Translations under genes and position numbers: made by a program
The notes under the pieces: model-generated
The model's input: only the letters and a program-made list of their open reading frames with translations
Databases searched by the model: none
What the model was told of the DNA's origin: nothing
Assembly (NCBI GenBank): GCA_005888325.1
Contig: VAWU01000033.1
Span: 1-40,642 of the forward strand
Length of the DNA: 40,642 nucleotides
Source: Actinomycetota bacterium
GTDB lineage: Bacteria > Actinomycetota > Acidimicrobiia > Acidimicrobiales > AC-14
Direction: 5' to 3'
Shown: piece after piece, positions 14,767-22,538 of the stretch
Layout of the letters: every line of letters starts with the position of its first letter
Numbering within the stretch: the first letter of the stretch is position 1

Positions 14767-15600
14767 TCACCCGGCCGCCGTCGCCTCGACGTGATGGTCG
14801 AGGCCGTGGACGTGATTGTGCACCGTGGCGCCGTGCAGGTGGCTGTGCTCGTGGATGAGGTTGACGTCGAGCAGGAGTTGACGCTCCGCGAGCAACTCGG
14901 CGGGCGCGCCCTCGCCCACGATGCGGTGCTCCTCGGAGAACACGAGGCAGCGGTCGGCGAGCACGCCAAGCGTGTCGAGATCGTGGGTGGCCAACACGAT
15001 CGTCTTGCCCGCCTGGTTGAGCTCGACGATCAGCTCCATGAGCCACTGCTGGGTGCGCGGGTCGAGCGCGGCGGTGGGCTCGTCGAACAGCAGGACCTCG
15101 GGGTTCATCACCAGCACGGATGCGATGGCGACACGCTTCTTCTCGCCGCCGGAGAGCTGGTAGGGCGCGCGCTCGGCGAGGTCGTCGATGTCGAGCATGG
15201 TCAACGTGTCGGCGACGCGCGCTTCGATCTCGTCACGGGGCAGACCCATGTTCAGCGGGCCGAAGGCGAGCTCTTCACGCACAGAGGGGGAGAACACCTG
15301 CGCATCGGAGTTCTGGAAGATGAAGCCGACGCGACCTCGGAAGCCCTGGTTGAACTGCTCGTCCTCCAAGTTGTCCTCGGTCACCTCCGAACCGAAGGCC
15401 CGGTAGGTGCCGGAGTCGGGGAAGACCAGACCGTCGACGACCTTGAGCAATGTCGACTTGCCACAGCCGTTCGCGCCGAGAAGCGCGACCTTCTCACCCC
15501 GTCGGACGGTGAGCGACACCTTGTCCAGTGCCTGGAAGCGGCCCAGGTAGGAATACGAGACGTCGTCGACGACGAGTAGGTCGTCAGCGGCCGAGGGCAC
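14767..15600 (-). CDS. cbiO: ECF-type nickel/cobalt transporter ATPase with His-rich tail
   Basis: The 277-residue ATP-binding subunit has Walker A GANGCGKST (42-50), Q-loop FIFQNSDAQVF, signature LSGGEKKR (149-156), Walker B VLLFDEP and H-loop ATHD. This is the CbiO/NikO type. The C-terminal tail from about residue 250 contains nine His in 21 residues (in HEHSHLHG, HNHVHG and DHHVE), a likely nickel or cobalt binding or storage segment that most CbiO proteins lack. The GTG at 15600 overlaps the upstream Q subunit by 17 bp. It energises uptake by the MN and Q subunits encoded upstream. Confidence 0.93.
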   Translation of the reverse strand: MPSAADDLLVVDDVSYSYLGRFQALDKVSLTVRRGEKVALLGANGCGKSTLLKVVDGLVFPDSGTYRAFGSEVTEDNLEDEQFNQGFRGRVGFIFQNSDAQVFSPSVREELAFGPLNMGLPRDEIEARVADTLTMLDIDDLAERAPYQLSGGEKKRVAIASVLVMNPEVLLFDEPTAALDPRTQQWLMELIVELNQAGKTIVLATHDLDTLGVLADRCLVFSEEHRIVGEGAPAELLAERQLLLDVNLIHEHSHLHGATVHNHVHGLDHHVEATAAG

Positions 15601-16510
15601 GATCGACTCCCAGAGTCGCGAGCGCAGCGGCGACGCATGCCAACGCCCACAACCCGTCGCGGGCCGCCATCCGCGCCGGCGCGATTGTGCGCACGTTGCC
15701 GGTGTAGCCCCGGGCCAGCATGGCCATGTGCACCTCTTCGGACAGGGCGTGGGACTTGCCGAACAGCGCACCCGCGGAGGCGGCCACGAACCGCCGGCCG
15801 GAGGTGGCGTCGGTGTCGGCCCCGACCGTGCGGGCCTGGCGCGCGGTGTACATCTCCGAGACTGCGCTCAACAGGTGGAACACGTAGCGGTAGGCCATCG
15901 CCAGCACCAGCACGAACATCCGAGGGAGCGCCAGCGCGCGCAGCGCTGCCAGCAGCCGGTTCCACGGCGTCGTCAGGGTCAACAGCACCACGAGCGAGAT
16001 CGACACCGCCACGCGCGTGACGATCAGACCCGCTGCGGTGAGCCCCTGGCTGGTCATGCCCACCCGGTGACCGAACCAGGTGCCGAAGGGCACGACGATG
16101 TGGCCGTGGGTGATGAAGCTGAACGTGGCCGGCAGCACCACGATGCCGGTGAAGACAGGGATGAACAGCCAGACCCGCTTGACGAAGAACGACAGCGACA
16201 ACCTGGACGCGGCCGCGACGAGCAGGGTTCCCGCGTACAGCGCGAGTAGAACCGGGATGTGGCGGACGAGCGCGGCTGCGACGAGCAGGCCGAGCAGGCC
16301 GAGCAGCTTCGCCCGCGGCTCGATGCGCTGGAGGAGCCCCCGCTCGGCGGCGACGTCGTCGGAGAACATCGCCTGCTGCAGAAAGCCGGAGGCACCACTG
16401 ATCGTCTTTTCGACGAAGCTGCCCCGCTTGCGCCTTCCGATGCACCCGCAAGGGCACAGCCCGACCTGTCCCTCGAGCAGCCAAATCGGCGCCGTTGCGT
16501 TCGTCGTCAC
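15584..16510 (-). CDS. cbiQ: ECF-type nickel/cobalt transporter transmembrane subunit
   Basis: The 308-residue membrane subunit couples the ATPase to the substrate-binding component. The Q/T-family signatures near the C-terminus are visible: EMYTARQARTVG and the second coupling motif around EEVHMAMLARGYTG. About five to six helices are present. The N-terminus has a Cys cluster, CPCGC (residues 19-23), followed by a basic stretch and GSFVEKTI; this may bind metal and is not part of the minimal family core. The GTG start overlaps the stop of the MN gene (GTGA). Confidence 0.9.
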   Translation of the reverse strand: MTTNATAPIWLLEGQVGLCPCGCIGRRKRGSFVEKTISGASGFLQQAMFSDDVAAERGLLQRIEPRAKLLGLLGLLVAAALVRHIPVLLALYAGTLLVAAASRLSLSFFVKRVWLFIPVFTGIVVLPATFSFITHGHIVVPFGTWFGHRVGMTSQGLTAAGLIVTRVAVSISLVVLLTLTTPWNRLLAALRALALPRMFVLVLAMAYRYVFHLLSAVSEMYTARQARTVGADTDATSGRRFVAASAGALFGKSHALSEEVHMAMLARGYTGNVRTIAPARMAARDGLWALACVAAALATLGVDRALGR

Positions 16511-17613
16511 GCGCGCGCCGGTTCCAGCTCGTCGTCGCGCTCGCGGCGCGACCGCCGGACCAAACGGACGACCACGAAGACGGCGAAGACGACCGCCGCG
16601 ATCACTGCGATGCCGACGACCGCGGAGACGACGTAGCCGATGACGGGGTGGCTGTCGCTGGTGAAGTCGTAGCCGTCGAACAGCGCGTTGTGCCAGAAGC
16701 CGGCGTAGTGCCGAACGCCGCTGGGCACGGCGTCGAGGTGGTACTTCTTCAGGTCGAGGTCCTGCGGTGCGCTCTCGCCGAAGGCGCCGCCCGGCGCGAG
16801 GAGCCCGAGCGGCGTGAGGATCGCCATCGCGCCCAGCCCGATCAGCCCCCCACGCCAACCGGGACCGCGCAGCGGGCCGGGCCGGCTCTGGAAGCCACCA
16901 GCACGGGCCATCTCCTCGTCGGTCTCGGGCAGCGCTGGGTGGTTGATCCGCAGGATGGGCAAATTGGCCCGCTGGAGGTACGCGACGACGCCCGCGGTCA
17001 GGACGACCTCGGCGATGCCGGCGACGGTGAGGTGGGCGAGAGCCATCGTCGGGATCGTGTGGGCCAGATGGAACGGTGCGTACAGCGGCGTGCCGTCGGC
17101 GGAGTGGAACAGCGTGGGCTGGACGCCGAACTCGACGGCCGCGCACAGTGCCGCCAGGTTGAGGCCGACGTAGCCGCCGATGCCGGCGGCGACCGCGCGG
17201 CGGGGCGATGTGAGGGACACCTTCCGGGCAACCAGCCGGTAGATGGCATAGCCGACGATGGGCATGACGATGGCCATGTTGAACACGTTGGCTCCGTAGG
17301 ACAGCACGCCGCCGTCGCCGAAGAACAGGGCCTGGATCAACAGGGCGATGCTCACCGCGACGACCGCAGCCCACGGTCCGAGCAGCACCGCGATGAGCAC
17401 GGCACCGACGGCGTGGGCAGTCGTGCCGTCGGGGATGGGCACGTTGAACATCATCACCAGGAAGCTGTAGGCGGCGCCGATCGCCACCAGCGGCACGTAG
17501 CGGTTCTTCACCACCTTGCGCACCCGCCGCCCGGCAACCATCCAGACGGGCACGGACGCGCCGTAGAAGGTCGCGCAGGTCGCGGGGCTCAGGTACCCGT
17601 CAGGAATGTGCAC
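16507..17613 (-). CDS. cbiM: Nickel/cobalt transporter substrate-binding MN fusion
   Basis: The 368-residue protein begins (GTG) M-H-I-P-D-G-Y-L, the fixed CbiM/NikM N-terminus whose amino group and His2 hold the metal. The GTG at 17613 is therefore the right start; GGAG stands upstream. About seven helices form the M domain (to about residue 225). An added C-terminal segment with one more helix pair and a large outer loop (DLDLKKYHLDAVPSG...) corresponds to NikN fused to NikM. The conserved His in IPDGTTAHAVGAVL is also present. Fusion favours nickel over cobalt, but that is inference. It heads the MN-Q-O operon behind two operator repeats. Confidence 0.92.
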   Translation of the reverse strand: MHIPDGYLSPATCATFYGASVPVWMVAGRRVRKVVKNRYVPLVAIGAAYSFLVMMFNVPIPDGTTAHAVGAVLIAVLLGPWAAVVAVSIALLIQALFFGDGGVLSYGANVFNMAIVMPIVGYAIYRLVARKVSLTSPRRAVAAGIGGYVGLNLAALCAAVEFGVQPTLFHSADGTPLYAPFHLAHTIPTMALAHLTVAGIAEVVLTAGVVAYLQRANLPILRINHPALPETDEEMARAGGFQSRPGPLRGPGWRGGLIGLGAMAILTPLGLLAPGGAFGESAPQDLDLKKYHLDAVPSGVRHYAGFWHNALFDGYDFTSDSHPVIGYVVSAVVGIAVIAAVVFAVFVVVRLVRRSRRERDDELEPARA

Positions 17614-17713
17614 CGTCGAGCTCCACGATCTCGTCGGCGAGCGGCAGTCGCTCCATCGGTTCCTCCAGTGGGCGTCAGCGCGTACTGATGCGAGGCCTCG
17701 CACCGAACCTACA

Positions 17714-17728
17714 TGCGAACTGGTCGCA
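17714..17728. promoter_or_regulatory. Nur-like operator copy 1
   Basis: TGCGA-ACTGG-TCGCA is a perfect 5-bp inverted repeat around a 5-bp spacer. The second copy 27 bp away has the same arms and spacer length. The arrangement resembles the nickel regulator box described in Streptomyces (TTGCAA-N5-TTGCAA). It likely binds the neighbouring Fur-family protein. Confidence 0.6.
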
Positions 17729-17740
17729 CCTTAGTCCACG

Positions 17741-17755
17741 TGCGAGCTGTTCGCA
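17741..17755. promoter_or_regulatory. Nur-like operator copy 2
   Basis: TGCGA-GCTGT-TCGCA is the second perfect inverted repeat with the same arms and spacer length as copy 1. The two copies also share the central CTG, giving TGCGARCTGKTCGCA. A spacing of 27 bp between equivalent bases puts the two sites within three bases of a whole number of helical turns only approximately. Confidence 0.6.
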
Positions 17756-17834
17756 CCAACGGAGGCTTCCGGATGACCGGTCCGGGACGAGTCAGTGTCC
17801 GACGAGCGGCCGCACTCGCCGTAGCCTTTCGGCG

Positions 17835-18260
17835 ATGTCGGATCGCGTCGAGAGAATCCTCGCGGACCTCCGCCGCCAGGGCGAGCGGATCACACCCGCG
17901 CGGCGGACGGTCGTCGAAGAGCTCGTCGGTGCCGACGGTCACCTCACCGCGGACGAGCTCGTGGAGCGGGTCCACGAGACCGTGCCGGGTGCCCATCTCG
18001 CCACCATCTACCGGACGATGGACGTGCTCGAACGGCTCGGCGTGGTCGAGCACACCCATCTGGGCCACGGCCGCGCCGTCTATCACCTCGCCGACGACGT
18101 CCACGCCCACCTCGTCTGCGAGAGCTGTGGCGCCGTGGTCCAGGTGTCCCCGAAGCTCTTGGCCGGCGTCGAACGCCGAGCACGCGAAGAACACGGTTTC
18201 GTGCTGCGAGCCCATCACTTCGCGCTCGTCGGGCGGTGCCGGCGCTGCAAGTCGGCCTAA
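17835..18260 (+). CDS. Fur-family metal regulator, probably nickel-responsive
   Basis: The 141-residue protein has the Fur winged helix (residues 1-85; recognition segment HLATIYRTMDVLERLG) and a dimerisation domain. Structural zinc is likely held by CESC (95-98) and CRRC (135-138). Regulatory metal ligands probably come from HTHLGH (73-78), His84, HVHAH-type residues near 90-92 and HH at 127-128. Divergence from a nickel/cobalt importer with two shared operators suggests a Nur-type repressor controlling nickel uptake; Zur or Fur function cannot be excluded from sequence alone. Confidence 0.88.
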   Translation: MSDRVERILADLRRQGERITPARRTVVEELVGADGHLTADELVERVHETVPGAHLATIYRTMDVLERLGVVEHTHLGHGRAVYHLADDVHAHLVCESCGAVVQVSPKLLAGVERRAREEHGFVLRAHHFALVGRCRRCKSA

Positions 18261-19417
18261 CGATCCATCGGCTTCCCAGGCGGGCGGTCGGCACCGGCGC
18301 TGGGCTCATTTGCGTCTGCCTCGCGATCTTCGCGGTCGGGATCGGGGCGCGGGTCGTCTGCCGCGATGTCTGCGCGAGCGACATCGGCCGCCTCTACGAG
18401 GCCCGGGGGATCGACCGTGGGTCGCTCCCGTTCGTCGATCGCCCCCTCGAGTACCCGCCGCTCATCGGCGTCGTGATGTACGTCGCCGGAGTGCCGGGCG
18501 ACGGGTCACCGCGTGTGTCGTTCGTGCTCAACGCGGTGGGGCTCGCCGTGCTCGCCGTGACGGTGAGCTGGCAGCTCTCGCGTCGCTACGGCGCGCGCAC
18601 GATGCGCTGGTTGCTGGCACCACCCCTGATCTTCGAGGGTCTCGTCAACTGGGACGTCCTCGCCGTCGCCCCGGCAGTGGGTGGCCTCCTCCTCTGGAGC
18701 CGGAGCGCGTTCTGGGCCGGCGCGCTGCTCGGTGTCGGTGCGGCCGCCAAGCTCTTTCCCGCGCTCTACGTCGCGATGCTCGTCGCGAGCTGCGTGCCGA
18801 CGGGCGAGTGGCGTCGTGCCGCGCGGTTCCTCGGGGGGGCCGCGCTCGCAGTTGCGACGATCGTCTTCCCCATCCGCCTGGCCGCTCCGAACGCCATCAG
18901 GTACTTCCTCGACTTCCATGCCGCGCGCTCGCCGACACGCGGCACCCTCTTGTCCTACGTCCTGCGCAACCCGGCCATGCCCGACTCCTGGGTGCCGCAG
19001 AGCGGGTTCGCGACTGTCGGCACGATCGTCAGCGTCACCCTGACTGCCATCGCGCTCGGGCTGCTGGCGATGCGAGTGCTCAGGGGCAGACTCCACGCGC
19101 TCCCCGCGTGCGCGCTCGGCACCATCGCGTTTCTCCTCGCGAACAAGGTCTACTCGCCCCAGTACGACCTGTGGCTCGTCCCGTTCTTCGTGATGCTGCC
19201 CGTGCGAAGTCGCCTCGTCGCGCACTTCTACGCCAGCAGCTTCATCATGTTCCTGCTGTCGTTCGTCTTCTCGCACATCATCCCGAAGGCGTTGTTCTTC
19301 CAACTGAACGGTGCGGGGATCCTCTACCGGGCGATCGTCCTCATCGTGATCTCACGGGAGCTGCTCCGGCCGACGCGCCGTGCCGCGGAGCTCGCGACCG
19401 ACCTCGGTGTCGCCTGA
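18236..19417 (+). CDS. DUF2029/GT87-like membrane mannosyltransferase
   Basis: The 393-residue protein has about nine to ten hydrophobic helices. A conserved acidic and aromatic outer loop near the N-terminus (RPLEYPPLIGVVMY) and helices with LIFEGLVNWDVLAVAPAV and AAAKLFPALYVAMLVA are typical of the DUF2029/GT87 family. Such enzymes use polyprenyl-phosphate sugars to mannosylate lipids or glycans on the outer face of the membrane. The GTG start overlaps the Fur-family gene by 25 bp; a later start is possible because the first 15 residues are not hydrophobic. The substrate is unknown. Confidence 0.78.
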   Translation: MPALQVGLTIHRLPRRAVGTGAGLICVCLAIFAVGIGARVVCRDVCASDIGRLYEARGIDRGSLPFVDRPLEYPPLIGVVMYVAGVPGDGSPRVSFVLNAVGLAVLAVTVSWQLSRRYGARTMRWLLAPPLIFEGLVNWDVLAVAPAVGGLLLWSRSAFWAGALLGVGAAAKLFPALYVAMLVASCVPTGEWRRAARFLGGAALAVATIVFPIRLAAPNAIRYFLDFHAARSPTRGTLLSYVLRNPAMPDSWVPQSGFATVGTIVSVTLTAIALGLLAMRVLRGRLHALPACALGTIAFLLANKVYSPQYDLWLVPFFVMLPVRSRLVAHFYASSFIMFLLSFVFSHIIPKALFFQLNGAGILYRAIVLIVISRELLRPTRRAAELATDLGVA

Positions 19418-19451
19418 CCGCGGTGCCGCCTTTCCTTCAGTGTCGCCCTAC

Positions 19452-20405
19452 TTAGTGCTGCGCGTCGGCCGTGCGTGCGGTCAGCACGTCGTGCCAGCTC
19501 CGCTCGGGCGCGGCGGGCGCTGTCGTGGCGAGGAAGTCGCGGAGCAGCTCGACGAAGCGCTCCGGGCGCTCGAGCGGGACGAAGTGGCCCGCGTCGTCCA
19601 CGATCTCGAGCCGGCTCCCCGGGATCAGGTCGTGGGCGACATGGGCGTGGGCGACGGGGATCACGTGGTCGCGCGCTCCCCACACGATGAGCGTCGGCAC
19701 CTCGGCCGCCAGGTACAGGCGGTCGCGGGCGCTCACCCGTTGACCGGACGGGTCGATCACCGCACGGATGGTGTGCACGAACGCCCGCTGGGCACGGGCA
19801 TCGGTGAGGCGCGTGTAGGAATCCCAGATCTCCTGGAGGAGGGAGTTGGCCCGCACACCCGATCGACCCACGAACCGACCGACGCTCGCGGCGGCATCGT
19901 GCAGGCCTCGGGTCAGCACCAGCGGCAACACGTACTCGGTGCCGGGCGCGCTCAGCACCTTGAGCAGCGTCCCCACCTCGCGGCCGAGCCCGCCGCTGCC
20001 GACGAGCACGAGCCGCTCGCACCGCTCGGGGAACTGGTAGGCGAGCTGCATGGCGATGCCACCGCCGAGGCTGTGGCCGACGAAGGTGGCCCGGTCGTGA
20101 CCGAGCACCGCGAGCAGGTCGCGCACGCCTGACGCGTACGCGCCGAGGCTGTAGTCGCCGCGCGGCTTGGCCGACTCGCCGTGACCGAGCAGGTCGGGTG
20201 CGACGACGGTGTAGCGCTCGGCGAGGGCCGGCATCACCCGGGCCCACGTCGCCGAGCTGCCGGCGATCCCGTGGATGAGGACGACCACCGGTCCCTCACC
20301 TGCGGTCCGGTAGGCGACGTCGTGGCCGTGGATGCGGACGAACTGCATACCGTCCGGCTGCGGTGCGTCCGGCCCGATCTCGAGCTGATGCCGGGCCTCG
20401 GTCAC
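19452..20405 (-). CDS. Alpha/beta hydrolase
   Basis: The 317-residue soluble enzyme has oxyanion region LIHGIAGSSATWARV, loop DLLGHGESAKP, nucleophile elbow FVGHSLGGG, acid residue in WGARDHVIP and catalytic His in DDAGHFVPLERP. The full triad is therefore present. The GTG start overlaps the stop of the diiron oxygenase gene (GTGA), so the two proteins are made together and may act on the same hydrophobic or ester substrate. The substrate is not readable from sequence. Confidence 0.88.
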   Translation of the reverse strand: MTEARHQLEIGPDAPQPDGMQFVRIHGHDVAYRTAGEGPVVVLIHGIAGSSATWARVMPALAERYTVVAPDLLGHGESAKPRGDYSLGAYASGVRDLLAVLGHDRATFVGHSLGGGIAMQLAYQFPERCERLVLVGSGGLGREVGTLLKVLSAPGTEYVLPLVLTRGLHDAAASVGRFVGRSGVRANSLLQEIWDSYTRLTDARAQRAFVHTIRAVIDPSGQRVSARDRLYLAAEVPTLIVWGARDHVIPVAHAHVAHDLIPGSRLEIVDDAGHFVPLERPERFVELLRDFLATTAPAAPERSWHDVLTARTADAQH

Positions 20406-21298
20406 GCGACGAGCCCCAGCTCTTCCCAAACCGGCCGGCGCTCGTCGTCGATCACCCCGAGCTGGGCGAGGAAGCCGGTGAGCTTGGCCAGGCCCTCGGT
20501 GATCCGGGCGCGATGGTGCGGATTGGCGCGGGCCTGCGCTTCGCCGTCCTGGATCTCGAGCGTGCGGTAGACGTCGGGATCGACGATGACCTCGGCGATG
20601 GCGTTGACCGCGATCGGGGCGACGTCGAGGGCCGCTTCACGGTCTGCTGCAGTCAGGGTGGGCCAGACCTCGGCGAGATAGGTCTTGGCGAAGCTCACGT
20701 GCCGAGCCTCCTCCAGCACGTGGAGCCGCGCCACCTGGCGGGCCACCGAATGGACGCGCTCGTCGTTCATCGTGGCCCGGTTGGCAGCGTCGAGCAGCTC
20801 CTCGACCGCGAGGATCAACAGGTAGGACATCGCCTGACCGCCCGGCAGACCATCGATCCCGCCGACACCGGACCGGGTCGGACGGTATGCCGGCGTGCCC
20901 GCCCGACGGATGAACTCTCCGAACATGGTGGAGTGACGGCACTCGTCGGCCACCTCCACGAGCAGGTAGCGATGGGCGGGGTGGGTCACGGGCAGCTCGG
21001 CCAGGTGCCGCAGGACGGACTGCATGAGCAGGTTCTCGAACCAGATGCCCGCGCCACACAGGGCGGCGGCCTCGTGGCGGCTGTACGTGATGCGAGCCGC
21101 CTCGGTCATCGAGTCCCACGCCGGCGTGCCGTAGAGCGGCAGCCACTCGGGCGGGAGGTGATAGGTGGAGTCGTCGATCGGCACCGACCAGTCGACCTCG
21201 ACGAACGGGTCGAGGGTGGTGCGGCCCGAGGCGGCGACGAGCTGGGCCGAACGCCGAGCGGTCCGCGGCAGGGCGGGGGTCATGGAGGTCTGGCTCAT
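20402..21298 (-). CDS. AurF-like diiron oxygenase
   Basis: The 298-residue helical protein shows the repeated Glu/His pattern of AurF-type diiron oxygenases: YSRHEAAALCGAGIWFENLL, VADECRHSTMFGEFI, AVEELLDAAN and LEEARHVSFAK. The Glu-x2-His pairs in DECRH and EEARH are iron ligands in the family. Known members oxidise aryl amines (AurF) or act on fatty acyl or aromatic substrates. The ATG at 21298 is preferred over an upstream in-frame codon because the upstream codons run through the operator repeats. It is controlled from a region shared with a divergent MerR regulator. Confidence 0.85.
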   Translation of the reverse strand: MSQTSMTPALPRTARRSAQLVAASGRTTLDPFVEVDWSVPIDDSTYHLPPEWLPLYGTPAWDSMTEAARITYSRHEAAALCGAGIWFENLLMQSVLRHLAELPVTHPAHRYLLVEVADECRHSTMFGEFIRRAGTPAYRPTRSGVGGIDGLPGGQAMSYLLILAVEELLDAANRATMNDERVHSVARQVARLHVLEEARHVSFAKTYLAEVWPTLTAADREAALDVAPIAVNAIAEVIVDPDVYRTLEIQDGEAQARANPHHRARITEGLAKLTGFLAQLGVIDDERRPVWEELGLVA

Positions 21299-21315
21299 GG
21301 GTCCACTCTCAACCA

Positions 21316-21333
21316 TGACAGTGTCCACTGTCA
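21316..21333. promoter_or_regulatory. Operator-like palindrome, copy 1
   Basis: TGACAGTG-TC-CACTGTCA is a perfect 18-bp inverted repeat. Its core, ACAGT-N4-ACTGT, is repeated at 21344-21357. It lies just upstream of the diiron oxygenase start, where a repressor or MerR-type activator would act. Confidence 0.6.
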
Positions 21334-21343
21334 ACATATTCTT

Positions 21344-21357
21344 ACAGTAACAACTGT
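21344..21357. promoter_or_regulatory. Operator-like palindrome, copy 2
   Basis: ACAGT-AACA-ACTGT repeats the core of copy 1 with the same four-base spacer. The two centres are 26 bp apart. It lies 33 bp before the MerR ATG and probably serves autoregulation. Confidence 0.58.
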
Positions 21358-21390
21358 CACAGTCGCCGAGACCTGTGCTTCACTGGCCCG

Positions 21391-22122
21391 ATGGCTGACG
21401 AGTACGGCTTGCACGAGCTGGCCGCCCGCAGCGGCGTGGCGCCGCGGACCATCCGCTTCTACCAGTCGCAGGGCCTGCTCCCGAAACCCCGCCGGGACGG
21501 GCGCGACGCCCGCTACGACGAGCGCCACGAGGAGCGACTACGCCTCGTCGCGGAGCTGCAGGACCGGGGGCTCACGCTCGGCGCTATACGCGACCTGGTC
21601 GGCCGAGAGGGCAAGGAGGTGCTCTCCGTCGCCGACTGGCTGGGCCTCGACCAGACGCTGCGCGGCCCCTGGTCGGACGACCGGCCCCGGCTGTTCGACA
21701 CGGCGGAGCTCACCGCCACGCTCGGCGGGCGTGGGCCGGGTCTGCTGGCGGCGCTCGAGCGGGCCGGCTACGTCGAGCGCCAGGCCGAAGGCGAGTTGTG
21801 GCTGGTGACGAGCCCGGCTCTGCTCGAGATGGCGCTCCGCCTCCATGACGCCGGCGTCGACGTCGAGCTGAGCGGTCGGGCACGCGACCTCCTGCGTCGC
21901 CGGCTGGCCCGGTGCGCCGACGACCTGGTCGACCTGTTCACGACGCGCGCCGGTACCGGCTTCGGGGGACGGGCGACGCCGGGCGACGTCAGCAAGGCCC
22001 TCGACACGCTCCGCCCGGTCGCCCGCGACACCGCCGGGCTCATCTTCGCTCAGGAGATCGAGCGCGCCCTCCACCGGCTCGTCGAGGCGGGGCCGGCCGC
22101 GGTGGTCAAGCGGCGGCGCTGA
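21391..22122 (+). CDS. MerR-family transcriptional regulator
   Basis: The 243-residue protein has an N-terminal MerR helix-turn-helix and wing (GLHELAARSGVAPRTIRFYQ, then QGLLPKPRRDGRDARYDE) and a coiled linker. The effector region of about 150 residues has no Cys cluster, so a metal ligand is unlikely and an organic ligand is more likely. Family proteins bind between -35 and -10 and twist the promoter. Two operator-like palindromes lie between it and the divergent oxygenase-hydrolase operon, its probable target. Confidence 0.9.
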   Translation: MADEYGLHELAARSGVAPRTIRFYQSQGLLPKPRRDGRDARYDERHEERLRLVAELQDRGLTLGAIRDLVGREGKEVLSVADWLGLDQTLRGPWSDDRPRLFDTAELTATLGGRGPGLLAALERAGYVERQAEGELWLVTSPALLEMALRLHDAGVDVELSGRARDLLRRRLARCADDLVDLFTTRAGTGFGGRATPGDVSKALDTLRPVARDTAGLIFAQEIERALHRLVEAGPAAVVKRRR

Positions 22123-22139
22123 TCACGGGGGGCGGGCGG

Positions 22140-22337
22140 TCAGGCCTCGGTGCGCTCGGTCTGCTCGAGGAAGGCGCGGACCTCCGACTGACGGAAGCGC
22201 CGGTGGCCGCCGAGGGTGCGGATCGCGGTGATCTTCCCCGAACGCGCCCAGCGGGTCACCGTCTTCGGGTTCACGCGGAAGAGCGCGGCCACCTCTGAAG
22301 GCGTCAGCAGCTGATCGGGAACCTCTGGTTCGGCCAT
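22140..22337 (-). CDS. bldC: BldC-like MerR/excisionase-type DNA-binding protein
   Basis: The 65-residue protein consists of a single winged helix-turn-helix: LLTPSEVAALFRVNPKTVTR, WARSGKITAIRTLGGHRRF and SEVRAFLEQT. This is the BldC pattern, including its length. In Streptomyces BldC binds direct repeats cooperatively and controls development; its role in other actinobacteria is less clear. The ATG at 22337 has AGGGCGG upstream and excludes 13 unconserved codons. From memory, bldC also lies near the valine dehydrogenase gene in Streptomyces coelicolor, so the neighbourhood is conserved. Confidence 0.9.
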   Translation of the reverse strand: MAEPEVPDQLLTPSEVAALFRVNPKTVTRWARSGKITAIRTLGGHRRFRQSEVRAFLEQTERTEA

Positions 22338-22538
22338 GGTGCCGCCCTTCTGACTCGCCCCTCGTCCGGTCGTCAAGGAAGGCGCGGGGCGCCACTCGCG
22401 TGTCCGATTTCAGCGCTGACGTTACGTCCGGCGAAGAATGACCGTCGATAGCACGAAGTCGCCAATTCAGCCACCACCCGAACGTACTAGTCATCAGGGC
22501 GCGGGCTGCGGTCGGTGGGCCTGTACGCTCGGGTCGGC
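22338..22538. promoter_or_regulatory. Divergent bldC/amino-acid dehydrogenase intergenic region
   Basis: The 201-bp region holds no gene I can support. TACGCT (22524-22529) stands nine bases before the dehydrogenase GTG and may be a -10 box for a nearly leaderless transcript. The middle (about 22400-22490) is less GC-rich and probably holds the bldC promoter; no clear repeat was recognised. Confidence 0.4.

Larger units (their letters stand above)
17614..17834. promoter_or_regulatory. Divergent nickel-transporter/Fur-family control region
   Basis: The 221-bp region between the transporter GTG and the Fur-family ATG holds no gene I can support. It carries two matching inverted repeats at 17714-17728 and 17741-17755. 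TAGCCT (17822-17827) stands seven bases before the regulator ATG and may be its -10 box with a leaderless transcript. Confidence 0.55.

Noticed and set aside
17614-17834. Cobalamin riboswitch upstream of the nickel/cobalt transporter
   Set aside because: No B12-box-like conserved core was recognised, whereas two protein-type operators are clear.
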